Origin: JACKFB01 sp041389525
GTDB lineage: Bacteria; Myxococcota_A; UBA9042; PHBI01; JACKFB01
DNA: 41,268 bases
Reading direction: 5' to 3'
Assembly (NCBI GenBank): GCA_041389525.1
Contig: JAWKRR010000065.1
Span: 1 to 41,268 of the forward strand
Shown in pieces: positions 8,848 through 16,450 of this stretch. The position numbers were made by a program, and so were the translations under genes. Each line of letters opens with the position of its first letter. The stretch's first letter is position 1. Under the pieces are notes generated by a model that had not been told where the DNA came from, made no database searches, and saw only the letters and a program-made list of their open reading frames with translations.

Positions 8848-9399
8848 GCGCCGGGTGAGCGGGCTGTCCTGAGCGATCCAGCCGGTCACCACCGCGCCCT
8901 CGCGGGCGGCGAGCACGCGCCAGGGGGCCAGCACGGCTCCCGCGCGGCGCACCGCGTCGTCGGCGCTCGAGGGCAACCCTACCCGCGCCGGCTCCGGCAC
9001 GTCGACCGGCCGCGCCGTGGGCACATGCCAGTCCACCTCGAGGTCCGGGTCGTCGCCGTCTCGCCACCGCGGCCCGCCGGCCGTGTACAGCTTGAGCGCA
9101 GGCGCCGACCCCATGTAGCGCCGCACCGCCGCCAGCCAGCCGCCCTCGGCCGCCGCAGAGAGCCAGCACGCCAAGCGGAAGACCAAGCTCACGTCTTCGG
9201 GCACCAGCAAGGCGAGCTGACCGGCGGTGCCGACCCACACGCCAACCCACTCGCCCTCGGCCCGCGGGTATCCCGACGGCGGCGGCGCGTCCCTCCGCGC
9301 GTAGCCTTTGTCCCCCATCGCGCGCGTGAGCAGCGCCAGCGCCGCCTCGGGCCGAGGGTCCGCCAGGATGATCGCCGCCACGGTGGGTTCGGTCAGCAT
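8845..9399 (-). CDS. Hypothetical protein
   Basis: I do not recognise this 184-residue protein. It has a mixed alpha/beta look, with no signal peptide and no clear membrane segment, although the middle (residues 55-85) is hydrophobic. Trp and Pro are frequent in the C-terminal half (a GGPRWRDGDDPDLEVDWHVP stretch). The frame stays open upstream to 9510, but I start it at ATG 9399: GAGGA lies about eight bases before it, and the longer form would run into the divergent membrane-protein gene. It is transcribed against purC and away from the 9486 gene, so it is probably monocistronic. It could be a lineage-specific cytoplasmic protein; no function is proposed. Confidence 0.6.
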   Translation of the reverse strand: MLTEPTVAAIILADPRPEAALALLTRAMGDKGYARRDAPPPSGYPRAEGEWVGVWVGTAGQLALLVPEDVSLVFRLACWLSAAAEGGWLAAVRRYMGSAPALKLYTAGGPRWRDGDDPDLEVDWHVPTARPVDVPEPARVGLPSSADDAVRRAGAVLAPWRVLAAREGAVVTGWIAQDSPLTRR

Positions 9400-9485
9400 C
9401 GGGCCATCCTCACCCGCCCCGTGGGCAGGCCGCAAGCGCGCGTGCGTTGCGGCGGGTGGTCCCGTCTGGTAGTGCTCCCAGCCCC

Positions 9486-11300
9486 ATGGAAGCTGACGAG
9501 CCCACCTCATCGCCGCCCGAATCTCGCGTGCGCGCCTTCATCTCGGGCTTCGTCACCGGCGATGAGCGCGCGTATTACGCGGCCTTCCTCGTCTCCAGCA
9601 TCTTCACCATCGCCCCCTTCTGGGCCGGCGACGTGCTGCCCTTTCAGGACTACGCCGGCAACCTCAGCTACGCGGCCATCGTCGCCGGCGCACGCGAGGC
9701 GGGCTCGGTCTTCGACCGCACCTTCGTCACCGGCGGCATTCTGCTGCCGAACAGCCTCCTCTTCTATCTGTGGGGCTGGCTCGCGGCCCTGACCGGCTAC
9801 GTCGCGGCCGGCAAGATCCTGCTCTCGGTGTACGCCATCGCGCTGCCGCTGAGCATCGACCGGCTCCTCGTCGCCGCCGGCCACCGCCGCACCTTCGCCT
9901 TGCTGGGCTTCTCCCTGGCGATCAACGGCAACCTGATGATGGGCTTCGTGGGCTTCGCGACCGCGCTGCCGCTTGGCGTCTACGCGCTCGCCCGCGCTTA
10001 CCGCTACCAAAGCAAGCCGGGCTGGGCGTCCGGTGCCGCCGTGACCCTCCTGTCGATGCTGACCTTCCTCGGCCACGCCCAGATGTACTTGATCCTGGGC
10101 GTCATCGCGGCCGTCTTCATCATCATGGCCGCCCGCTCCCGACGCGAGCTCGTCACCCTGGCGCTCCCCTTCGCGGCCTCGCTGCTCCTCTTTCTGCCCT
10201 GGTTCTGGCACGAGTTCATCCGCCCCGAGGACCTCTCCTCGCTCGGCGGCCGCCCCCTCGACCCCATCTACGCGCCGCTCTCCGAGAGCGTCCAGCGCAT
10301 CGCCGAGTATGCGATCGCCCGCTGGGGCAGCGGCTTCGACGACCGCGTCTTCGTGGGCTTCCTCGCGGTCTGCGCCCTGGGCTTGCTGGATCGCCAAGGC
10401 GGGGCCTCCCCACGCGACGCCCGCAGCCCCTTCGGCCTCGAGGCCATCTCCGTCGCGCTCTTCGCCACCTACCTCTTCATCCCCGAGCACACCCAAGTCC
10501 AGGCCGCCATCGCCTCCCGGCTGGTCCCGGTCGCCCTGGTCTTCGGGCTGGGCTGGCTCGCCGTCCCCCGCGCGCCGCTGCTGCGTGGCCTCGCCGTCTG
10601 GTCGATGATGGCCCTGGCGATCCACTTCGGCTGGGGCGCCTCCCTCGCGGTCGCCCGCTTCAACGAGCGCGAGGTCGGCCCGGGCTTCCTCGCCCTCATC
10701 GATCAGCTCCCCCAAGGGAGCCGCCTCGCCTACCTCACGGTCGACCGCTCCAGCGACGCGGTCACGGTCCTGCCCCACCAGCACCTCTACGGCTACCACT
10801 TCGCCCTCAACGGAGGCGTCGTCTACTCGGGTTTCCACGGCTACGCGGGCCGGCACGCCACGTGGCGCCGCGGCGAGGAGGTCCCCTGGCCCGGTCGCGA
10901 TCCCCGCGGCTTCCTCCGGGCCGACAGCGCGTGTTGGTACGACTACATGCTCATCCGCACCGCCGAGATCCCGCGCTGGCGCGAGCTGGAGCCTCGCCTC
11001 ACATTCGTCGGGTCGAGCGCTCGCTACACCTTGTGGAAGCTCGAGCACGACCAGATGAGCGCGTGCCGTACGCCCGTCGACGAGGCCGCCGCCGTCGCGC
11101 GAAGAGAGAGCGGCGAGACGCGCGCGCAGCCGAAATCCCGGACACGGCGGCCGCTTTCAGCCACCCTCGCGCCGGAGGTCGGTCACGCCCGCGGCCGCGC
11201 CCTCGACGGAAGCTGGCCCCCCGCTGACCGCGCCCGCTACCGCACGCCCCCCGTCCCCGACGACGCCGCCCGCCCGATCCCCGACCAGGACACCCCATGA
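9486..11300 (+). CDS. Polytopic membrane protein, possibly GT-C glycosyltransferase-like
   Basis: A 604-residue integral membrane protein with roughly ten to twelve hydrophobic segments between residues 35 and 410, then a soluble domain of about 120 residues and a Pro/Arg-rich, probably disordered tail. The first loop after the first membrane segment holds an acidic D-Y-A-G-N-L site (around residue 60). That layout recalls GT-C-fold transferases that use lipid-linked sugars, but the resemblance is weak and I treat the protein as unassigned. The start is ATG 9486 (MEADEP); it lacks a strong ribosome site, and an upstream TTG at 9447 remains possible. The stop overlaps the ATG of the next gene (ATGA), so the two are translationally coupled. 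The C-terminal tail after about residue 540 has biased composition and may be poorly conserved. Confidence 0.72.
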   Translation: MEADEPTSSPPESRVRAFISGFVTGDERAYYAAFLVSSIFTIAPFWAGDVLPFQDYAGNLSYAAIVAGAREAGSVFDRTFVTGGILLPNSLLFYLWGWLAALTGYVAAGKILLSVYAIALPLSIDRLLVAAGHRRTFALLGFSLAINGNLMMGFVGFATALPLGVYALARAYRYQSKPGWASGAAVTLLSMLTFLGHAQMYLILGVIAAVFIIMAARSRRELVTLALPFAASLLLFLPWFWHEFIRPEDLSSLGGRPLDPIYAPLSESVQRIAEYAIARWGSGFDDRVFVGFLAVCALGLLDRQGGASPRDARSPFGLEAISVALFATYLFIPEHTQVQAAIASRLVPVALVFGLGWLAVPRAPLLRGLAVWSMMALAIHFGWGASLAVARFNEREVGPGFLALIDQLPQGSRLAYLTVDRSSDAVTVLPHQHLYGYHFALNGGVVYSGFHGYAGRHATWRRGEEVPWPGRDPRGFLRADSACWYDYMLIRTAEIPRWRELEPRLTFVGSSARYTLWKLEHDQMSACRTPVDEAAAVARRESGETRAQPKSRTRRPLSATLAPEVGHARGRALDGSWPPADRARYRTPPVPDDAARPIPDQDTP

Positions 11301-12337
11301 GTTCTAGCGCTGATCCCGAACTGCTCACGATGGAAGAGGCGCTCGCCGAGGTGCCGCCCGCGCCCACGCTGCTGTGGGGCGCCGGGATGGGACCGCTGAG
11401 CTGGTCGCTCCCCGAGGGGACGCCGGTGCGCTACGCCGGCCTCACCGCCAGCGACGGTCGCGGCGTCAGCGTGGAGTACGAGGCGAGCCTCGACCCGCAG
11501 ATTCGGAACGAGACGCGCCTGGTGTGCCGGATGCCGCGCTCCAAGGAGGGGCTGGCGTGGTTGCTCGATCTGGCCCGCGCGCGCCTGCCTGTGGGCGGCG
11601 AGCTGTGGCTGGGCGGTCATGCGCGCGAGGGGATTCGCTCGGCCACGCGCCCCATGGAGGAGGCCATCGGCCCCGTGGTCACCGCGCGCACCAAGCGGCA
11701 CGGGCGCGTGCTGCTGGCGCGCAAGCGGGCAGGGGACGCCGCCCCCGCCGATCTCGAGGCCCACGCCCAGCGCTTTGACGTCCCCTTCGGGCCCAGGACC
11801 CTCAAAGTGGTCAGCTACCCCGAGACCTTCGCGCACGGGCGCCTCGACGACGGCACGCGGCGGCTGCTGGCCTGGCTCGAGCACGCGCCACGAGGCAAGC
11901 GGATCCTCGATCTCGGATGCGGCACCGGCGTCATCGGCCTCGCCCTGGCGACCCGCGACAACGCGAAGGCGACGCTGGTCGACGCGTCGGTCTCGGCGAT
12001 CCTGTCGGCTGAGGCGACCCTGCGCGCGAGCGCTGTCGAGGGCGTCACGGTGATGCTCGCCGACGCCGACGACGCCCCGCGCGGCCCCTTCGACCTCGTC
12101 ATCACGAACCCGCCATTCCACGAAGGGCGCGAGCAGGACCGCAGCATCGCGCGCCGCTTCGCCGCCGCCGCCGCGACGCGCCTGACCGGCAGCGGTCGCT
12201 TCATCGCGGTCGCCAACCGTCACCTGGGTTACCGCGAAGATCTCGAGCTGCACTTCCGAAAAGTCGACGTCGCCTGGGAAGACGAGCGCTTCCGGATCTG
12301 GAGCTGCACCGGTCCCCGCGCCCCCATCGCTAGCTGA
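11297..12337 (+). CDS. RsmC/RlmG-like rRNA (guanine-N2) methyltransferase
   Basis: A 346-residue SAM-dependent methyltransferase of the RsmC/RlmG type, which makes N2-methylguanosine in 16S or 23S rRNA. It has two halves: a degenerate N-terminal methyltransferase-like domain (1-160) without a SAM motif, and a catalytic C-terminal domain with motif I LDLGCGTG (residues 204-211) and the active-site motif NPPFHEG (271-277). That two-domain layout and the NPPFH motif are what define the family. I cannot decide between the G1207 (RsmC) and G1835 (RlmG) activities from sequence alone, so no symbol is given. The ATG overlaps the stop of the preceding membrane-protein gene. A strong GC hairpin covers its stop codon and separates it from the convergent gene. 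Confidence 0.85.
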   Translation: MSSSADPELLTMEEALAEVPPAPTLLWGAGMGPLSWSLPEGTPVRYAGLTASDGRGVSVEYEASLDPQIRNETRLVCRMPRSKEGLAWLLDLARARLPVGGELWLGGHAREGIRSATRPMEEAIGPVVTARTKRHGRVLLARKRAGDAAPADLEAHAQRFDVPFGPRTLKVVSYPETFAHGRLDDGTRRLLAWLEHAPRGKRILDLGCGTGVIGLALATRDNAKATLVDASVSAILSAEATLRASAVEGVTVMLADADDAPRGPFDLVITNPPFHEGREQDRSIARRFAAAAATRLTGSGRFIAVANRHLGYREDLELHFRKVDVAWEDERFRIWSCTGPRAPIAS

Positions 12338-12349
12338 GGGGGGCGCGGG
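12315..12349. terminator. Perfect 11-bp hairpin between convergent genes
   Basis: The arms CCCGCGCCCCC (12315-12325) and GGGGGCGCGGG (12339-12349) pair perfectly around a 13-base loop that contains the stop codon of the methyltransferase gene. It lies 10 bases before the end of the convergent gene at 12360. There is no U tract on either strand, so it may act as a Rho-independent-like stop or RNA-end stabiliser for both transcripts. Confidence 0.5.
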
Positions 12350-12359
12350 TCCGGCGAGA

Positions 12360-13628
12360 CTACCTGGAGCGGCCGGAGCGGTTGGACGGCGCCGGCGCGC
12401 AGGCGGTCTGGCAGGCCTCGAGCGACTCGAAGAGCGTGTAGCCCTGCGCGTCGCAGCCGCTGACCGTCTGGCAGGTGCCGCCGATGATGGCCGCGCCGAG
12501 CACCGCGTCGCACGGGCCGAAGAACACGCTGCCGAGCTCTTGGCATTGCGGGTCTCCGCACTCCCATCCGCACGCGCCGCTCTCGCAGGTCGCGTAGCCG
12601 ACGCACTCGATATGCGCCCAGTCGTTGTTGTCGGCAGAGCAGTCCGCCAGCTCAAAGCAGGCGCCGTGGTCGCGGCAGAAGCCCTGGGGGGCGCAGTACT
12701 GCTCGGCGCCGCACCCGGCGTCCTCCTCGCAGGGGACGCGGCACTTGCCCGGGATATCCGCGATGAAGGGCGGCACGTCCGTGCAGGTCAGCTCCGGCGC
12801 GCACACCATCTGAGCCCACGGCGGGGTGAAGCCTCCGCAGGACTCGCCCTCGGTGGCGAAGGGCACGCACTCGCCGACGGCCTCGTCCTGAGTGGTCCGG
12901 CACCACTCATCCTTCTCGCACGCGCCGCCGTCGAGGCAGTTGGTCGGCTCCACGCCAGAGATCCGGCACTCGCCGTCGTCGGAGCAGTACTGGTCGATTC
13001 CGCAGTCCGCGTCGGCCTCACAGGCCTGGCAGACCTGCTGCCCGGACGGGTCGGTGTGCTCCGCGAAGCAGCCGCCGCAGAAGTTGCTGACGCAGGTGCC
13101 GTCGGTGCAGGTGTCGATCGCGCAGGGATCCGCGACGCAGTCGACAGGCTTCGAGCCGTCGACGCAGCCGCACTTCTCCCCGCAGCAGTTGTAACGGTGC
13201 CGCAGCCAGTCGCGCTCCTCCGCGTTCAGGGTCTTCAGCAGCACGTTGTAGCTGCAGCCTCCAACCTCATAGACCGGAACTCCGGAGGGCGTTTTGCCCG
13301 CGTCGCTGTGGACAAGGTAGCCGCCGCCCGTGAGGAACTTGGCCCCACAGTTCTGCGCGGACGAGGGCGTCGACAGGATGACGCGCTGGCCTCGGGCGGT
13401 GCAGCCCTTGTAGGTACGCAGCACGGTCGCCCGGTAGTAGCGGGTCGCGCCGAGGGTCACGCTAGCCCCGATGCGGGCGGCGAACACCTCGTCCGCGCCC
13501 CCGTAGGAGCTGACGAGATCCGCCTCAACGCACAAACACTCGTCGATCGGCGGGGGGGCGATGGACCACGCGGGGGCGCTGGCGAGGAGTGCGACCGCGG
13601 TCAGGGCGGTCATGACGATACGATGCAT
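12360..13628 (-). CDS. Secreted cysteine-rich protein with NTR/TIMP-like N-terminal domain
   Basis: A 422-residue exported protein. Residues 1-22 form a signal peptide (MHRIVMTALT... ending APAWS). The mature protein starts with CLC at 31-33 followed by a VFAARIG-type strand and a YKGC segment, the layout of netrin-like (NTR/TIMP) domains. From about residue 145 on there are many short cysteine-rich units with C-x-x-D-x-x-C-G spacing (ADADCGIDQYC, EEDAGCGAEQYC). The last 50 residues have a C...FFGPC...GC...LFESLEAC...C pattern that recalls Kunitz-like deltaproteobacterial modules; this last comparison is tentative. The start is ATG 13628 with GGAG six bases upstream, although the frame is open farther out. 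It is convergent with the methyltransferase gene. Function is unknown; an extracellular, disulfide-stabilised binding or inhibitor role is inference. Confidence 0.82.
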   Translation of the reverse strand: MHRIVMTALTAVALLASAPAWSIAPPPIDECLCVEADLVSSYGGADEVFAARIGASVTLGATRYYRATVLRTYKGCTARGQRVILSTPSSAQNCGAKFLTGGGYLVHSDAGKTPSGVPVYEVGGCSYNVLLKTLNAEERDWLRHRYNCCGEKCGCVDGSKPVDCVADPCAIDTCTDGTCVSNFCGGCFAEHTDPSGQQVCQACEADADCGIDQYCSDDGECRISGVEPTNCLDGGACEKDEWCRTTQDEAVGECVPFATEGESCGGFTPPWAQMVCAPELTCTDVPPFIADIPGKCRVPCEEDAGCGAEQYCAPQGFCRDHGACFELADCSADNNDWAHIECVGYATCESGACGWECGDPQCQELGSVFFGPCDAVLGAAIIGGTCQTVSGCDAQGYTLFESLEACQTACAPAPSNRSGRSR

Positions 13629-13810
13629 GGTGACTCCGGCTTGGCGACGTCTAGGGGGAGGTGCGACGAGGCGCGTAGGCACATGGTAGGAGGGCGGCGG
13701 CGCCGCGGCAAGCGGTGTCCGGGGACGCGATCCCCCCTGAGTTCCACGGCCGCGGACGTCGCGCTGACGTCGGGCGTCGTGGAGCCCCACCCGAGCGAGC
13801 GGAGACGGAC

Positions 13811-14515
13811 GTGGCGGACGCACAACTCGAGGTTCTCAGGCAGGCCGCGCGCGCGGAGGCCGGCGCGGCGGCGATGCCCATCGACACGGAGGCGTACACG
13901 CGCGTCGGCCGCGACCCGCTGGAGCCCTTGCTCGGGAGCGGCGATCTCGCGTCCCCCATCGGCTTTCTGGGCCGCGATCCGGGGCGCGACGAGGTGCGTT
14001 TGATGCAGCCGCTCATCGGCGCTGGCGGTCGGCTGGTCCGTGGCGCCCTGGGACGGGCCAGAGGCGGCGCCGAGCCCGTGGGCGAAGAGGCGATGCTGCG
14101 GGCCGGCGACGGCGTCTTCTTCTCCAACACCGTCCCGTACAAGCCGTTGGGCAACAAAGCCTGGAGCATGGGAGTGAAGCGCCGGTTTCTGCCGATCATC
14201 CGGTCGCTGCTGGTCGATGTGTGGCAGGGCGCCGAGCTGATCACCCTCGGGAACGTGGCCTTTGAGTGGTTCGCTATCGACGCGCCCCCCGCGACCCGCG
14301 AGGCGATCGCGGCCCACTGGCAGCGCGAGGATCGCTACGAGGCCTCGCTCGAGATCGAGGTCGCCAGCCCGAGATCGGGCCGCGTCCGTACGATCCGCCT
14401 GCACCCGCTGCCGCACCCCTCGCCGCTCAACGCCACGTGGTTTCAGCGTTTCCCATCGATGCTGGACGCCCGCCTCGCCGCCTTCGCCCGCGACGGCATC
14501 TCGCCCACCGGCTGA
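13811..14515 (+). CDS. Uracil-DNA-glycosylase-superfamily protein
   Basis: Proteins of this superfamily excise uracil or related bases from DNA. Two hallmark motifs are in the right order and spacing: motif 1 GRDPG (residues 54-58), where D56 is positioned like the water-activating Asp of GQDPYH enzymes, and motif 2 HPSPLN (202-207), very close to the family-1 HPSPLS. The 234-residue protein has no cysteine at all, so it cannot carry the 4Fe-4S cluster of family 4 or 5 enzymes. It also lacks the family-1 YH after motif 1. I start it at GTG 13811, six bases after GGAG. The in-frame ATG at 13715 lies farther upstream and would add a low-complexity Arg/Pro leader. It is likely the first gene before the CDF exporter. 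Substrate specificity cannot be read from sequence. Confidence 0.78.
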   Translation: MADAQLEVLRQAARAEAGAAAMPIDTEAYTRVGRDPLEPLLGSGDLASPIGFLGRDPGRDEVRLMQPLIGAGGRLVRGALGRARGGAEPVGEEAMLRAGDGVFFSNTVPYKPLGNKAWSMGVKRRFLPIIRSLLVDVWQGAELITLGNVAFEWFAIDAPPATREAIAAHWQREDRYEASLEIEVASPRSGRVRTIRLHPLPHPSPLNATWFQRFPSMLDARLAAFARDGISPTG

Positions 14516-14527
14516 CGCACCGACCGG

Positions 14528-14543
14528 CTGAATCGCCATTCAG
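14528..14543. promoter_or_regulatory. Inverted repeat CTGAATCGCCATTCAG before the CDF exporter
   Basis: A perfect 6-bp inverted repeat with a 4-base centre, ending one base before the proposed -35 box of the exporter gene. It fits an operator for a dimeric regulator. It agrees with the palindrome at 8834-8847 in 11 of 14 core positions. Confidence 0.35.
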
Positions 14544-14544
14544 G

Positions 14545-14574
14545 TTGCCGCCGTCCGCGGCGCCCGCGCATACT
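14545..14574 (+). promoter_or_regulatory. Candidate promoter of the CDF exporter (leaderless)
   Basis: TTGCCG (14545-14550) and CATACT (14569-14574) with an 18-bp spacer. The GTG start at 14582 is only seven bases after the -10 box, so transcription would begin at or next to the start codon. That fits the lack of a ribosome-binding site before this GTG. Confidence 0.35.
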
Positions 14575-14581
14575 CCCGCGC

Positions 14582-15574
14582 GTGAGCGACCACTCCCACG
14601 ATCCGGGCGAATCCGGCGCTCCCAGCGCGCACGGCGGCCACGACCACGCGCACGGCGGCCACGACCACGCGCACGGGTTCGGGGACGTGCAGGGGCGCCG
14701 CCAAGCGCTGCGCCTCGTGCTGCTGCTCAACCTGGGCTTCCTGGTGGTCGAGGTCGTCGTCGGGCTGCTGACAAACTCCCTGGCGCTGCTCGGCGACGCG
14801 CTGCACATGGGGACGGATGTGGCCGCGCTGCTGCTGGCCCTCGCCGCCGAGCGGCTCAGCCTCGTGACCGGCGGTCCCGCGCAGACCTTCGGCTACCGCC
14901 GCGCGCCGACCCTCGCCGCGTTTGGCAACGCGCTGACCATGGTCGCCCTGGTCATCGTCCTGGGCTTTGAGGCCGTCACTCGCCTCGACGCGCCGCCCGC
15001 GATCCCAGCAACCCCCGTGCTGCTGGCGGGCATCGCGGGCCTGCTGGTCAATCTCGGCAGCGCCCTCGTGCTGCACCGCAACACCGGCCACAGCCACAAC
15101 ATGCGCGGCGCCATGCTGCACATGCTCGCCGACGCGCTCGGCTCGGTCGCGGTCATCGTCTCGGCGGTGGTCATCAGCGCCACGGGCTGGTTCGCCATCG
15201 ACCCGCTCATCACCATCGCCATCTCGGCGCTGATCCTCACGGCGACTTGGCCGCTGCTGCGCGACGCCGGGCGCACGCTGCTCCAAATCTCGCCGCCCAC
15301 GATGGACATGACCGCCGTGCGCGACTGCCTCGCGCGCATGCCCGAGGTGACCTGCGTCGAGGATCTGCACGCCTGGGAGCTAGACGCCGGCTACCTCGTC
15401 GTCACCGTCTGCGTGCACGTGCGCTGCGAGAGCCTGGAGGCCTGCGAGGCGCTGCGGCAGACCATTCGGCACGAGCTGAGCCATCGGTTCAGCGCGACTC
15501 ACCTGACCCTCGAGCTGATCACCGAGACCGACCACCCCGCGCTGCCCGATCGGCCGTGCACGGGCGGGCTCTGA
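14582..15574 (+). CDS. Cation diffusion facilitator (CDF) metal exporter, zinc type
   Basis: A 330-residue CDF-family antiporter that would export Zn2+ (or Co2+/Cd2+) across the inner membrane in exchange for protons. The N-terminus is a cytoplasmic His/Asp-rich tail (residues 4-32) with two copies of an HGGHDHA unit. Six membrane segments follow. The metal site residues are visible: GDALHMGTD (D72, H74, D79) in the second segment and HMLADALGS in the fifth. The C-terminal cytoplasmic domain (about 235-330) has the usual ferredoxin-like pattern with VEDLHAWEL. It is similar to CzcD/ZitB. The GTG start lacks a ribosome site and sits at the predicted transcription start. A palindrome next to the -35 box suggests repression by a metal or other sensor; no regulator gene is adjacent. 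Confidence 0.92.
   Translation: MSDHSHDPGESGAPSAHGGHDHAHGGHDHAHGFGDVQGRRQALRLVLLLNLGFLVVEVVVGLLTNSLALLGDALHMGTDVAALLLALAAERLSLVTGGPAQTFGYRRAPTLAAFGNALTMVALVIVLGFEAVTRLDAPPAIPATPVLLAGIAGLLVNLGSALVLHRNTGHSHNMRGAMLHMLADALGSVAVIVSAVVISATGWFAIDPLITIAISALILTATWPLLRDAGRTLLQISPPTMDMTAVRDCLARMPEVTCVEDLHAWELDAGYLVVTVCVHVRCESLEACEALRQTIRHELSHRFSATHLTLELITETDHPALPDRPCTGGL
14627..14668 (+). repeat. Perfect 21-bp tandem repeat coding for the His-rich tail
   Basis: Two identical 21-bp units (14627-14647 and 14648-14668) encode AHGGHDH twice, with eight more matching bases of a third unit. The length is in frame, so copy changes would only lengthen or shorten the metal-binding tail of the CDF exporter. Confidence 0.9.
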
Positions 15575-15600
15575 CTCGCGCTGACGTCGTCCGCCGCGAG
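15575..15600. terminator. Small inverted repeat between convergent genes
   Basis: CTCGCG (15575-15580) and CGCGAG (15595-15600) flank a 14-base loop in the 27-bp gap between the CDF gene and the convergent HEAT-repeat gene. It is short and has no U tract, so it is only a weak candidate for a bidirectional terminator. Confidence 0.22.
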
Positions 15601-15601
15601 A

Positions 15602-16450
15602 TCAGCGGTTGCGGTACCACTCGCGCCAGAGCCCGTAGTCGTCGCCGAAGCGATTGCCGGTCTGGTAGGCGAGGGCCTCGCCGACCACGCGCCGAAACGC
15701 CGCGTCGGCCGTGCGCACCGCGTCGATGAGGGGGCTGATGGCTGGCTCGTACTTCACGAAGGTCAGGCCGTCGGCGGCGGCGGTCCGGACGCGCGGGACC
15801 CCGTCGTTCAAGGCCTGGACCAGCGCTGGGCCCACGCTCTCGTCGCCGGACATGCCAAGGCCCAAGACGGCCTCGAGGCGCACGTTGGGCTCGGGGTCGC
15901 TCGCCGCGGCGGTGAGGCTCTGCAGCACCTTCGTGTCGCCTTTGGTGGGGCGGTTTCCCAAGGCCCGGACCGCGGCGGCGCGGACCGGCGCGCTGGGGTC
16001 GGCGAGGACGTCGAGCAAGGTCTTCGTGATGAGCGCCTTCGCCGTCTTGCTGCCGTAGCGCTGGGTCAGCTCAGCGATGGCCATGGTGCGGATGGTCGGG
16101 CTGACGCTGGGGTCGAGGACCGTCTTGCCGAGCAGCGACGTGCCCTTGTCGGTGGCGTCGGCGCCGAGCAGTGAGACCGCCAAGATCTGGCCGCCCTGCG
16201 CCATGCGCGGCAGGGCCAGGGCCACCGGGAGCAGGGCGTTCGGGCCCGCGTCGCGCAGGGTGGTCAGCGCCTCGATGCAGCGTGAGGCCTTGATGTCCTC
16301 GCAGCGCGCGAGATCGCCGACGGCCGCCGAGACGGTGCGGGCGTCGGGAGCCGCGACAGCGATGCCGCTGAGGGCCGAGATCATGGCGAGTGTGACGGTG
16401 AGCACGGCGAGACCATACCGGCCGACGTGGCTGTGGCCAAGAGGGATCAA
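15602..16450 (-). CDS. Exported HEAT-repeat protein
   Basis: About 282 residues with an N-terminal signal-like segment (YGLAVLTVTLAMISALSGIA, then AVAAP) and, from about residue 45, successive helical HEAT/PBS-lyase-type repeats of roughly 30 residues. Typical units read DPSAPVRAAAVRALG, DPEPNVRLEAVLGLG and DGVPRVRTAAADGL. Such repeats form an alpha solenoid for protein-protein contact. The start is uncertain. I chose TTG 16450, which shares TTGA with the stop of the upstream gene, as at every other junction of this operon; GTG 16405 would remove 15 residues and still leave a signal sequence. There is no good ribosome site for either. As the last gene of the trp-linked block it may work with the preceding membrane protein; this is inference from coupling only. 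Confidence 0.78.
   Translation of the reverse strand: MIPLGHSHVGRYGLAVLTVTLAMISALSGIAVAAPDARTVSAAVGDLARCEDIKASRCIEALTTLRDAGPNALLPVALALPRMAQGGQILAVSLLGADATDKGTSLLGKTVLDPSVSPTIRTMAIAELTQRYGSKTAKALITKTLLDVLADPSAPVRAAAVRALGNRPTKGDTKVLQSLTAAASDPEPNVRLEAVLGLGMSGDESVGPALVQALNDGVPRVRTAAADGLTFVKYEPAISPLIDAVRTADAAFRRVVGEALAYQTGNRFGDDYGLWREWYRNR

Noticed and set aside
9507..11048. 513-codon minus-strand open frame
   Set aside because: It lies fully opposite the membrane-protein gene, its product is an Asp/Glu/Gly/Gln-rich shadow sequence, and it has no ribosome site.
12540..14003. 487-codon plus-strand open frame
   Set aside because: Antisense to the secreted Cys-rich protein, whose signal peptide and cysteine spacing are convincing.
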